Source: JABCZH01 sp963803775
GTDB taxonomy: Bacteria; Acidobacteriota; Terriglobia; Terriglobales; Acidobacteriaceae
Reading direction: 5' to 3'
Assembly: GCA_963803775.1 (NCBI GenBank)
Contig: CAWDNS010000006.1
Location: 372,001-436,000, forward strand
Length of the DNA: 64,000 nt
Shown: positions 16,225 through 24,271 of the stretch, piece by piece
Numbering within the stretch: position 1 is the first letter of the stretch
How the letters are laid out: the number at the start of each line of letters is the position of its first letter
The notes under the pieces: generated by a model
Told to the model about the DNA's origin: nothing
The model's input: the letters and a program-made list of their open reading frames with translations, nothing else
Databases searched by the model: none
Program-made: the position numbers and the translations under genes

Positions 16225-16644
16225 TTATTTCTTCCCGGCCAACTGAGTTCGCAGCCGTTCGTCTCGTTCCTGCACTTCGGGCCCATACGCCATGACGAAC
16301 TCCTCAGGCTCGAATATCTGGCGAATCTCGACTTCGGCGCCACCGTCGAATGGAGCCCGCTTAAGCCACTCGACCGCCTCTTCCATCGACTTCGTCTGCC
16401 ACAGCCAGTAGCCCGCGATGAGTTCCTTGGATTCGGCAAATGGTCCGTCGATCACCGTAGTCTTGCCTTCCGAAAATCGCACGCGCTTGCCCTTCGAACT
16501 GGCGTGGAGTCCGTCAGCGGCGAGCATCACTCCCGCTTTTACCAGCTCTTCGTTGAACTTCCCCATTTCCGTAACCAGTTCCTTGGCAGGTAGAACGCCT
16601 ACCTCCGAATCCTTGCATCCCTTTACAATCACCATGAACCGCAT
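16225..16644 (-). CDS. DGPF/YCII-domain protein 1
   Basis: A 139-residue YCII-superfamily protein: MRFMVIVKGCKDSE, a KTTVIDGPFAESKELIAGYW motif, WLKRAPFDGGAEVEIRQIFE, and a short Arg/Glu-rich tail. It resembles DGPF gene 2 in fold and motif but has a longer C-terminus. The ATG at 16644 lies 8 nt after AAGGAG; a TTG two codons upstream is disfavoured. Promoter motif A (16690-16721) lies 46 nt upstream, between this gene and the divergently read ECF42 sigma gene. Together with gene 2 it is the probable target of that sigma factor. Confidence 0.88.
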   Translation of the reverse strand: MRFMVIVKGCKDSEVGVLPAKELVTEMGKFNEELVKAGVMLAADGLHASSKGKRVRFSEGKTTVIDGPFAESKELIAGYWLWQTKSMEEAVEWLKRAPFDGGAEVEIRQIFEPEEFVMAYGPEVQERDERLRTQLAGKK

Positions 16645-16689
16645 CGTCAACTCTCCTTATTGAAGCCCTAGTTTGGATGCTTCTATCAT

Positions 16690-16721
16690 TAAATCGACGG
16701 GGAACGCTCGAAATCGACACC
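16690..16721 (-). promoter_or_regulatory. ECF42-type promoter motif A
   Basis: On the minus strand: GGTGTCGATTT, 13 nt, TCGATTTA, pointing to DGPF gene 1. Both boxes and the 13-nt spacing are the same as in site B 507 nt away, while the spacers themselves are unrelated (CGAGCGTTCCCCG here, ACACATTCGGCAT there), which argues for selection on the boxes rather than recent duplication. Confidence 0.72.
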
Positions 16722-16747
16722 CTAGAAGGAAATATTTACAATCGGGT

Positions 16748-18010
16748 ATGTCTAGCGACGCCGCCGATGCCGTAGAAGCAGTTTACCGCTCCGACTGGGG
16801 CCGCATCGTCGCCGCCCTGATCACTCTAGTCGGCGATTTCGACCTTGCTGAAGAGTCTGCGCAGGAAGCGTTTGCAGCCGCAGTGGATCAATGGCGGGTT
16901 TCCGGCGTACCCGAGTTCCCACGCGCCTGGATCATCCAGACCGCCCGTCATAAGGCCATCGACCGCATCCGGCGCAACCTTCGGTTCGAGGAAAAACTCG
17001 AATCCTACGCGGTTTCCGGCCTGGTCCGCACTGTCGAACAGCCGGATTACGACTCGACCGACATCCCGGACGACCGCCTCCGCCTGATCTTTACCTGTTG
17101 CCATCCTGCGCTCGCGTCTGAGGCGCAAGTGGCGCTGACTCTCCGCACCCTGTGTGGCCTCGATACCGACGAAATCGCACGCGCATTCCTGGTTCCACCG
17201 GCGACCATGGCGCAACGCCTGGTCCGCGCCAAACGCAAGATTCGCGATGCTGGTATTCCGTATGTCGTCCCCGAGACGAAAGACATGGCCGCTCGTCTCG
17301 ACGCCGTGCTCACCGTGATCTATCTGGTGTTTAACGAAGGCTACGCAGCCACCCGCGGCGGCCCGCTGGTCAGGACAGACCTCTGCACTGAGGCCATCCG
17401 CCTGGGGCGATTGCTGAGGTCGCTGATCGGTCCGCAGCCTCCGGCTGAACTGACCGGCCTGGTTGCCCTCATGCTGCTGCACGACGCGCGTCGCAATGCC
17501 CGGATCAATGAAGCTGGAGATTTAGTCACTCTCGAAGATCAGGATCGGAGCCGTTGGGATCAAGCACAGATAGCCGAGGCTGTGCCACTTGTAATCCAAG
17601 TTTTTCGCGATGTAGTGGGGCCCTTCGCTTTACAAGCTGCAATCGCGGCTGCGCACTGTCAGGCGGCCCGGGCCGAAGACACAGACTGGCCTCAGATCGT
17701 CCGCCTCTACAATCTACTCGAGCGTGTGCAACCTTCTCCCATAGTGTCGCTGAATCGCGCAGTCGCGGTGGCGATGGCGGAAGGCCCTCAGGGAGGACTG
17801 ACATTGGTGGATGCAATTGCCGCCACCAGCGATCTCGAAAACTATCACCTGCTGCATGCCGTCCGCGCCGATTTGTTACGCCGGGTCGGATCCTCTGCGG
17901 AAGCAGCTGAAAGCTACGAGCGGGCCCTTGCGCTCGTCACTAACGACAGCGAGCGGCGATTTCTCGAGCGGCGGTTGCGGGAAGTCCAGTCCCCAACAGC
18001 TATTTCTTAA
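16748..18010 (+). CDS. ECF42-group RNA polymerase sigma factor with C-terminal extension
   Basis: Extracytoplasmic-function sigma factor of about 420 residues. Sigma2 is at about 10-75 (YRSDWGRIVAALITLVGDFD, EFPRAWIIQTARHKAIDRIRR), sigma4 follows (LTLRTLCGLDTDEIARAFLV, PATMAQRLVRAKRKIRDA), and the long C-terminal extension has the DAVLTVIYLVFNEGYAAT and LLERVQPSPIVSLNRAVAVA segments and TPR-like helices ending ERRFLERRLREV. This architecture (DUF6596-type) and the adjacent DGPF genes define group ECF42, which has no anti-sigma factor; the extension is thought to control activity. The ATG at 16748 is chosen because it starts the conserved region; a TTG at 16673 in the same frame would overlap promoter A. 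The Shine-Dalgarno site is weak. Confidence 0.9.
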   Translation: MSSDAADAVEAVYRSDWGRIVAALITLVGDFDLAEESAQEAFAAAVDQWRVSGVPEFPRAWIIQTARHKAIDRIRRNLRFEEKLESYAVSGLVRTVEQPDYDSTDIPDDRLRLIFTCCHPALASEAQVALTLRTLCGLDTDEIARAFLVPPATMAQRLVRAKRKIRDAGIPYVVPETKDMAARLDAVLTVIYLVFNEGYAATRGGPLVRTDLCTEAIRLGRLLRSLIGPQPPAELTGLVALMLLHDARRNARINEAGDLVTLEDQDRSRWDQAQIAEAVPLVIQVFRDVVGPFALQAAIAAAHCQAARAEDTDWPQIVRLYNLLERVQPSPIVSLNRAVAVAMAEGPQGGLTLVDAIAATSDLENYHLLHAVRADLLRRVGSSAEAAESYERALALVTNDSERRFLERRLREVQSPTAIS

Positions 18011-18517
18011 CATGCGAAACGCTGAAGGCGGAGGAGGCGACCAGAAGTTTGCCCTGATCGGAGTTCACCAGATCAAGGTCAAAAACGTAGTCGCTGCGCG
18101 TGGAAAAAAGGCGAGTCCGGAAGTAGTACACTTTGTCCGCTTCGGCGGTGAAATTCGCCAGCGCGAATGCCCGGGAACGCCATTCGAGGCGTGATTGCCA
18201 ATTTACGCAAAGATGGTGCTCACCGGGGTCGACCGCGAAGGAGAAGTAAGAGTTGCCCTGATTTGCCCCTACCCAGTTGCCGTCGACTCCTACTTTGGTC
18301 AACGCGCAACCTTTGCATTGCACCTCCCCGAACTCTGCGCCACAAAGATCAGCGCCTTGCCGGACTCTGGTTGAGGGACGAGGTGCTGGGTCGCGTCCTC
18401 CTTAGCATCGAAGCGTACATCCTTCGGTCCGCAACCAGCTTCGGCGGTGGTAATGGCGGCCTGGTCTTGTGCGAATGCGCAAGCTGCGAATAACATCAAA
18501 ACGACGGCAGTTTTCAC
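18000..18517 (-). pseudogene. DUF2846-like exported protein, one frameshift
   Basis: Two frames combine into one small exported protein. The GTG at 18517 follows GGAGGAAGG and opens a signal peptide (VKTAVVLMLFAACAFAQ), then AEAGCGPKDVRFDAKEDATQ and GKALIFVAQSSG. At about 18325 a GGGG run needs one more G to continue as EVQCKGCALTKVGVDGNWVG, DPGEHHLCVNWQS and ADKVYYFRTRLF to the stop at 18000. The joined protein is about 170 residues, the size of DUF2846-type lipoprotein/periplasmic proteins. The defect lies in a homopolymer, so it may be a sequence error or a phase-variable site. The 3' end overlaps the sigma gene's 3' end by 11 nt. Confidence 0.65.
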
Positions 18518-18699
18518 AGCCTTCCTCCCCCCGGAATGCAACGCGCCGGCGAAGCTAGACGTCGCTCTGATTCTCCTCGGACTCCGTGGCTCAGAATCAA
18601 GCACACGTAATCCAGAATAGCAGCGCGAAGGCCGAAGTGATGTCAAAAGCCGTCGTGTTTTGTAAACGTGTGTCAAGGCCTGCTAACCCGTTTCGATCC

Positions 18700-19314
18700 C
18701 TACCCTCGTCCCGCCCACTCCAGAAACTGCCTGAACGCCGCCCCGCGATGGCTGTACTTGGCCTTTTCTTCCGCGCTCAACTCGGCGAAGGTTTTCTGAA
18801 TCTGCGGAAAAAAGAAAAGCGGATCGTAGCCGAAGCCATTCAATCCTCGTGGCGCATCCAGAATTATCCCCTCGGCCTGGCCGCGAAACACCTCCAGGGT
18901 CTGCCCATCCCGCGCAGCCGCGAGCACACAAACAAACCGCGCCGACCGCATTTCCGGCACAACGCGCTTCAATTCCCGGAGCAGTCGCGCGTTGTTGGCT
19001 GTGTCGTCGCTGTTGACGCCAGCCAGATGAGGCGCTTCAGCGGCGTAGCGCGCCGAATGTACTCCGGGAGCGCCGCCCAGCGCATCCACTTCGAGTCCGG
19101 AGTCATCCGCCAGCACAAATTTTCCCGCAGCATATCGGCTGTAGGTCTCAGCTTTCTTGCGCGCGTTGGCCTCGAAAGTGAGGCCATCTTCAACTACCGG
19201 GGGCAGGGAAGCGAAGTCAGGAAGCGGCATTACTTCCACTCCCAATGACGCCGCCGCCCCAGCAAAGTCCCTTAGTTTCCCCGAATTGGAAGTTGCAACC
19301 AGGACCCGCTTCAC
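18700..19314 (-). CDS. rdgB: Non-canonical purine NTP pyrophosphatase (RdgB/HAM1)
   Basis: House-cleaning enzyme that hydrolyses dITP, XTP and ITP to the monophosphates. Seen: VLVATSNSGKLRDF at the N-terminus (substrate loop SNxxK), TFEANARKKAE, VLADDSGLEVDALGGAPGVHSARYA, GFGYDPLFFF and KYSHRGAAF, all the landmark motifs of the family. The 204-residue length is normal. It is read toward the ECF42 sigma gene and precedes the DUF2846-like gene. A CCTCTGTG-type repeat lies directly upstream of the start. Confidence 0.95.
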   Translation of the reverse strand: MKRVLVATSNSGKLRDFAGAAASLGVEVMPLPDFASLPPVVEDGLTFEANARKKAETYSRYAAGKFVLADDSGLEVDALGGAPGVHSARYAAEAPHLAGVNSDDTANNARLLRELKRVVPEMRSARFVCVLAAARDGQTLEVFRGQAEGIILDAPRGLNGFGYDPLFFFPQIQKTFAELSAEEKAKYSHRGAAFRQFLEWAGRG

Positions 19315-19320
19315 AACCGT

Positions 19321-19358
19321 GTTTCCCCTGTGTTCCTCTGTGACTTCTGTGGTTAGAT
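19321..19358. repeat. CCTCTGTG-type dispersed repeat upstream of rdgB
   Basis: CCCCTGTGTTCCTCTGTGAC then TTCTGTGGTTAGATG, three units of about 10-11 nt, 7 nt from the rdgB start codon on the opposite strand sense. On the minus strand the repeat would be at the 5' end of the rdgB transcript. Confidence 0.62.
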
Positions 19359-19599
19359 GTTTGCAAACCGGTTCGGCCCTGTGACAAATTCCCGGCGATT
19401 TTACAGGAAATTAACCTCCCTGAAACCTTGCTGTCGCTGCAACTCACTAGACTTCGAGCATTCGAGGTGGAATAAACCCGGCGCTAGAGGGGCTTGCACG
19501 AGAGACGGCGTGCCGGCCCCTTACCGCTTTATGGCCCACAAACGCACGATCCTCTCCATTCGGCTGAGGCACTCAGAATATAAGGGAATTGCTGCAATC

Positions 19600-20727
19600 T
19601 TAGGCGGGAGCTACTTCTTCGGAATTACGTTGCTGACGGAGTGCCTGCAAGAATTCTTCCTGGCTCAGCGACTCGTGCCCGCGCAGCAGTTCGAGCAAGG
19701 GATCGTCTAGTTCCTCGGTTTCTGAATTCGGCGCTTCAGCCTGGCTATCTTCCGTTAACGCCCGTGGCGTAATCAACAACTCAGGCAGCGTCCCCGGACG
19801 GCTGCTGAGAAATCCTATGAAACTTGTGACCTGAGCTCGTTCATCGGCGGTTCGCGCCGCGAACTCAATACCCATGCCGAATCCGGGATGCATCACCCGC
19901 ACTGTGCCCTCGGCCTGCGCTTCCATGCCTTCCGCTCGCAACGAGAGTGTGATGCCCGCGCGCTCCGGAAACGGCGACTCCGTTTCGACATAGCACCCGC
20001 CAACACTAAGATCGGTCAGCTTGCACTGCGTTACCGGCTCTGGATCGGGTGGTGGAGGCTCGGGCGCGTTGGCCGCCACCCAGTTTTGCAGGGTCGTCCG
20101 CAAGGTCGCGGGAAGATTTACAAAATGCACCCCTGCCTGTCCGTTGGGATTTGCCCAAGCAATCTCGCCACGAGCATCAATCTCTTTGCCATAGGGAAGA
20201 CTGAACTTCACCTGGATGGCCGCCGCCGCCCGCACTGGCTGTGCCGCCAGCAGGTCCAGTCCGTCCTCGCTCAAATCCAGCAGGATGCCTTCCGTCTCCG
20301 GGTCATCCTCAACCTTCAACTGCACCGGAACCTGCACCGGAACCCGGAAAGACGACCGGCGTTCGCGCTTCAGCATCACGGTTGCGGCCCGCAGGCCGGC
20401 TTCCGCCTGCTCAATAGAAAATGGTTTGTAGAGCACGAAATTCGCGCCTTTGCCGAACACATTGCGCAGTTTTGATTTGTCGCTCAGCAAGGCTACCGTG
20501 ACTACGTGGTTCCCCGGGGCCGACTGCAAAACAGTCTGCAGCACCAACTCGGCGCTGTGAGGGTCATCGAAGTCAACAATGGCCGCATCGTAATGCTGTT
20601 CCGTGAGCTGGCAGATTCCTTCCGAATATCCGCAACGCACCGCTTCCACTCCCAACCCGGACAGTACTCCGGTCAGAGTGGAGGCGGACTCATCGTCTTT
20701 GGAAACCAGAAGTGCTTGGAACGTCAT
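19600..20727 (-). CDS. Response-regulator receiver protein with tandem PilZ domains
   Basis: A 375-residue cytosolic regulator. Residues 1-115 are a receiver domain with the acidic pair D11/D12, phospho-acceptor D52 (AIVDFDDP), S82 and K101 (YKPF), so it looks able to accept phosphate. Residues about 120-220 are a PilZ domain with the c-di-GMP motifs RSSFR (124-128) and DLSEDG (151-156). A second PilZ-like unit follows (TDLSVGGCYVE, then AEGTVRVMHPGFGMGIEF) without a clear RxxxR. The last 70 residues are acidic and helical. It would link a two-component signal to c-di-GMP binding. It overlaps nothing and is followed by a long spacer; a small coiled-coil gene lies just upstream in the same direction. 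Confidence 0.87.
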   Translation of the reverse strand: MTFQALLVSKDDESASTLTGVLSGLGVEAVRCGYSEGICQLTEQHYDAAIVDFDDPHSAELVLQTVLQSAPGNHVVTVALLSDKSKLRNVFGKGANFVLYKPFSIEQAEAGLRAATVMLKRERRSSFRVPVQVPVQLKVEDDPETEGILLDLSEDGLDLLAAQPVRAAAAIQVKFSLPYGKEIDARGEIAWANPNGQAGVHFVNLPATLRTTLQNWVAANAPEPPPPDPEPVTQCKLTDLSVGGCYVETESPFPERAGITLSLRAEGMEAQAEGTVRVMHPGFGMGIEFAARTADERAQVTSFIGFLSSRPGTLPELLITPRALTEDSQAEAPNSETEELDDPLLELLRGHESLSQEEFLQALRQQRNSEEVAPA

Positions 20728-20763
20728 AGGCCGCTCGTAACGGCGCCGCTGGAATGCCTATTT

Positions 20764-21009
20764 CTAGGGCCAGCGCGGCGAACTGCTGCGAGGCTTGCCG
20801 GAAGCGCTTCCCGCGCCGGCGCCCGCGGCTTTCGCTTGCGGCTGCTCATCCATTTCGGACAGCACCGCGCTATCGTCTTCATCATTTTCGGCGAGCAAAG
20901 GGGCCACTTCCCGCAGCTTCTCCGCCGCCTGCTGCAACATCTCAATCTGCTTTCCCAACTGGGCGAACTTGGCCTGCTTCCGCCGCAGAACCTCATGGAT
21001 GTCCTTCAT
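20764..21009 (-). CDS. Small coiled-coil protein, hypothetical
   Basis: An 81-residue protein: MKDIHEVLRRKQAKFAQLGK, then heptad-like EMLQQAAEKLREVAPLLAE, then an acidic and Ala/Gly/Ser-rich disordered tail. The ATG at 21009 follows AGGGGG and matches the small conserved acidobacterial protein with the same N-terminus as far as I remember. It sits 37 nt before the receiver-PilZ gene, so the two are likely co-transcribed. Function unknown. Confidence 0.65.
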   Translation of the reverse strand: MKDIHEVLRRKQAKFAQLGKQIEMLQQAAEKLREVAPLLAENDEDDSAVLSEMDEQPQAKAAGAGAGSASGKPRSSSPRWP

Positions 21010-21635
21010 ACAACCCCCTGTGGCGAATTTACGGTCGCTCCCGGCAAGGGTCAATTGCATTCACCCGCAGTGCGATTACGACAGTAACGCTCGTCGCAGG
21101 CGTTTTCCCGGTGTGGAAATTGTTGAACGGCTGTGGTTCGTGCAAGCGTTTCTTTCCCTTTGGTCCTTATCACCAGAATCGCCCTGTATCGCACGGAATC
21201 TATGGGATTTCTGGGCTCATCACCGCTCTTGCCCGACAATCTCCGAGCTTCTGCACTCTTTTTGACTGCGGATCTCAAGCTATATAAGGCACTTATGGGT
21301 TCGCCTCGGATAGCCAAGTCGTGCCATGTGCTGGCACGAAGGTGGGATTTACTAGCAGCCGGAAAAATCTTATCTTGTCCGTGAGCAGTTCTGGGGGAGG
21401 GCTGTTCGGGCGTCCCGTTACTCGAAAGAGTTCGGGGCGCTTCTTATTTGTGGACGGTTTTTCCGCAACAATGTCTGACAAAGCCCGGTTTCTCCGCGCC
21501 CTCCTCGCCTACTTTCTGCGACCTCTGCGATCTAAGACTTTGTGTCTGCCGAGCCTCCGTCCGCCCTAGCTTTACATCCGCAACGCAATCATGTTCTAGT
21601 GCTTGCGATACCCTAATCCCCACGGAGCCTCCGGT
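21010..21635. other. Long spacer of about 626 nt without a supported gene
   Basis: Open frames here are short and show no protein-like signature. Visible items: a perfect hairpin at 21319-21339 (TCGTGCCA, TGTGC loop, TGGCACGA), and a degraded CTCTGCGA-type repeat at about 21503-21545. The divergent arrangement (coiled-coil gene leftward, membrane gene rightward) means promoters of both should be inside. Confidence 0.6.
21319..21339. promoter_or_regulatory. Perfect 8-bp inverted repeat in divergent spacer
   Basis: TCGTGCCA (21319-21326), loop TGTGC, TGGCACGA (21332-21339). No T-run follows on either strand, so it is a better candidate for a protein-binding site or small RNA hairpin than for a terminator. 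Confidence 0.4.
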
Positions 21636-23078
21636 TTGAAGCCCAAGGACCTGCTGATTCTTCTGCTCCTGACCATCGGAGCCCTCCTGATTCATGGCTA
21701 CCACCCTTGGGCTGAGGACTCCGAACTCTACGTCCCCGGAGTCGTGAAGACTCTCCATCCCGAACTTTTCCCCTTCAACGCACAGTTCTTCGAGACGCAT
21801 GCCGGTTCAACCGTTTTTCCAAACTTCGTCACAGCCTCGGTCCGGCTGAGCCATCTCCCGCTCAGCGTAGTACTCTTCGTTCTGCACCTAGCTTCCATCT
21901 ATTTGTTCCTGCTCGCCTGCTGGCAACTCATCAGCCGATGCTTTCCAGACGCCAAAGCCCGTTGGGCCGGGGTCACCCTGATCGCCGCGCTCTTAACCTT
22001 GCCGGTGGCCGGGACGGCCCTCTACATCCTCGATCAATACCTCAACCCGCGAAACCTCGCCGCCTTCGCCGCCATATTTGCCATCGTGAAAGTGATCGAC
22101 AAGAAATACATGCAGGCGGCATTGTTTCTCATTCTTACTGCAGCCATCCATCCCTTGATGGCGGTCTTTGCTTTTTCTTACTGCGTCCTGCTCGTGGCTG
22201 CGGAATATGCGGACTCACACTTCGCCGCTCTCGCCTGCCTTCTGCCCTTTGGTCTTTCGCTCGATCCCCCGTCTGCCGCCTATCATCAAGCCGCGGTGAC
22301 CCATGGGTTTCACTACATCACTCGCTGGGCCTGGTACGAATGGCTGGGGATTCTGGCGCCCATCCTTATATTGTGGTGCTTAAGCCGTCTGGCGCGCTCA
22401 AAACAACTGCGAAACCTCGATCTCCTATGCCGCGCGTTGGTTGTCTACGAAGTAATCTACTTGCCCATGGCCGTCCTGCTCTCGACGGTCCCGCGCTTCG
22501 AAGCTCTGGCGCGGCTTCAGCCCATGCGATCTCTGTGGCTGCTGTACGTTCTAATGTTCCTGTTCCTCGGCGGATTCCTCGGTGAATATCTCCTGAAGAA
22601 CAAAGTGTCGCGATGGCTCGCCCTCTTTATTCCCCTGTGTGCGGGCATGTTCCTGGCGCAGCTCGCGCTTTTTCCTACCAGCCAACACATCGAGTGGCCT
22701 GCGGCAGCACCGACTAATCCGTGGTCGCAAGCTTTTCTCTGGGCCCGCGATCATACCCCCACGGATGCAGTTTTCGCCCTCGACCCAGAAGTCCTAAAGC
22801 TGCCCGGTGAGGACGAACAGGGTTTTCGTGCGATTGCCCGGCGCAGCCGGCTTGCAGATCGCACCAGCGACGCCGGCGCAGTCTCCATGTTCCCCGCCAT
22901 GGCGGACGAATGGTTCCGCCAAGTGCAGGCGCAAGCCGGCTGGAAGGATTTTCAAGCGCAAGACTTTCAGCGTCTGCACGCGGAGTTCGGAGTCACCTGG
23001 GTGGTCTTGCAGTCTCCCGGAGTTCCGGGATTGGACTGTCCCTATGGGAATACAGTGGTCATGGTTTGCCGCCTGTGA
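21636..23078 (+). CDS. Polytopic membrane protein, GT-C-like, hypothetical
   Basis: A roughly 480-residue protein with about 11 hydrophobic helices (first at LLILLLLTIGALLIHGY) and a C-terminal soluble part of about 110 residues starting near NPWSQAFLWARDHTPTDAVF. The loop after helix 1 (GYHPWAEDSELYVPGVVKTL) has the acidic pattern seen in GT-C enzymes and related membrane proteins, and the soluble tail (WARDHTPTDAVFALD, EFGVTWVVL) resembles the periplasmic end of such proteins. Donor and acceptor are unknown. A TTG at 21636 with GGAG 8 nt upstream is preferred over a TTG at 21603. No partner genes are adjacent. Confidence 0.7.
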   Translation: MKPKDLLILLLLTIGALLIHGYHPWAEDSELYVPGVVKTLHPELFPFNAQFFETHAGSTVFPNFVTASVRLSHLPLSVVLFVLHLASIYLFLLACWQLISRCFPDAKARWAGVTLIAALLTLPVAGTALYILDQYLNPRNLAAFAAIFAIVKVIDKKYMQAALFLILTAAIHPLMAVFAFSYCVLLVAAEYADSHFAALACLLPFGLSLDPPSAAYHQAAVTHGFHYITRWAWYEWLGILAPILILWCLSRLARSKQLRNLDLLCRALVVYEVIYLPMAVLLSTVPRFEALARLQPMRSLWLLYVLMFLFLGGFLGEYLLKNKVSRWLALFIPLCAGMFLAQLALFPTSQHIEWPAAAPTNPWSQAFLWARDHTPTDAVFALDPEVLKLPGEDEQGFRAIARRSRLADRTSDAGAVSMFPAMADEWFRQVQAQAGWKDFQAQDFQRLHAEFGVTWVVLQSPGVPGLDCPYGNTVVMVCRL

Positions 23079-23195
23079 GCACAACTAATCGCGCCAAAAT
23101 GTGTTTTACTTGCTAGAATACCGGGCATACTAAAACCCAGTGCCTCTGAACGTCATCTTAATCGGGAAGGTTCCCGGGGATGACATTGTTGTTTT

Positions 23196-24185
23196 GTGGC
23201 TGTCTCAATTCCAACGGTAGCTGATAAACTTGATGAGATTGCCAAATTTTCACGGGACGAATGGAAAACCTTGGGGCTCCGCTCGCTCAACCAGGCAATC
23301 CCAAAAGGATCCGTGCTAATGGCATGTGCGCAAACAGTAGAGGAAATTGCCCCCTTGTTCGACTACTGTAGATGGAATTCACAACTAGCTGAGTTGTCCA
23401 GGCAATATGCAGCCAACAGTCCCTTGCCCCATGTTTTTCTTGGGGACTTTCTCGACGCCGCCGTTGCCGGCGCGATTGCGCAGGAGTTTCCCCGGGCCGA
23501 CACCGCAGCCTGGATACAGTACAAGCACCACAATGAGAACAAGCTCGGCATGGCAAAGCGTGAACTCTTTCCGCCCCACCTGGGAAGTGTGACCGATGAA
23601 CTGAACTCTCCACGCTTCGTCGCCTGGCTCTCCCAACTGACCGGTATACCAAACCTGATTGCCGATCCCGGCCTCGAGGGCGGCGGATTACATCAATCAA
23701 GCCGCGGGGGTTTCCTCAACCTGCACACTGATTTCTCCCATCATCATTACCACAAGAACTGGCGCCGCCGGGTCAACATTATCCTTTACTTGAATGATGC
23801 CTGGCAGTCGGCCTGGGGCGGAGCCATTGAGTTCTGGGATTCCGGGATGAAGCAGTGTTTCTCTAAGTATCCGCCCCAGCTCAATCATGCCGTGATCTTC
23901 AATACCGACGACCGTTGTTTCCACGGCTTTCCCGAGCCTCTCACCTGTCCTGAGAAAGAAACGCGCAAGAGTCTGGCTTTCTACTACTACACCGTCGAAC
24001 AGGATGTAAAAGCCGCGCCCCGGTCCACTAACTATCGCGCCCGTCCCAGTGACAGCGTGGCTGAGTCAGCCATGATCTGGCTCGATAAAACCGCAGTCGA
24101 CCTCTATTCCCGTGCCAAAGCTCGCTTCGGATTTTCCGATGAATGGGCCAGCAAGATACTGGGAGTTATTTCTCGCAAAAAGTAG
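23196..24185 (+). CDS. 2-oxoglutarate/Fe(II)-dependent oxygenase (prolyl-4-hydroxylase-like)
   Basis: A 329-residue protein whose middle has the iron-binding facial triad of 2OG oxygenases: NLHTDFSHHH (His, Asp), then CFHGFPEPL (distal His), and RKSLAFYYYT (Arg that binds 2-oxoglutarate). The surrounding strands (RRVNIILYLNDAWQSAWGGAIEFWD) are of the P4Hc/2OG-FeII_Oxy_3 type, related to small-molecule or saccharide/peptide hydroxylases. No signal peptide. The GTG at 23196 is used since no ATG precedes the conserved part. It stands alone, with no biosynthetic cluster around it, so the substrate cannot be guessed. Confidence 0.87.
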   Translation: MAVSIPTVADKLDEIAKFSRDEWKTLGLRSLNQAIPKGSVLMACAQTVEEIAPLFDYCRWNSQLAELSRQYAANSPLPHVFLGDFLDAAVAGAIAQEFPRADTAAWIQYKHHNENKLGMAKRELFPPHLGSVTDELNSPRFVAWLSQLTGIPNLIADPGLEGGGLHQSSRGGFLNLHTDFSHHHYHKNWRRRVNIILYLNDAWQSAWGGAIEFWDSGMKQCFSKYPPQLNHAVIFNTDDRCFHGFPEPLTCPEKETRKSLAFYYYTVEQDVKAAPRSTNYRARPSDSVAESAMIWLDKTAVDLYSRAKARFGFSDEWASKILGVISRKK

Positions 24186-24271
24186 TTGCACCGGGCGGAA
24201 AGTTTCTTCCTCGTGTGAGGCGAATACGCCTGTCCGTCAATCGTCACAAATCATTCGGCGATCAGCCTGAT

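Noticed and set aside
20764..21060. Longer start (GTG/ATG further up) for the coiled-coil protein
   Set aside because: The extra 17 residues are unlike the rest, and the ATG at 21009 has a good AGGGGG site.
21319..21339. Hairpin as rho-independent terminator
   Set aside because: No T-run on either strand and located in a divergent spacer where no terminator is needed.
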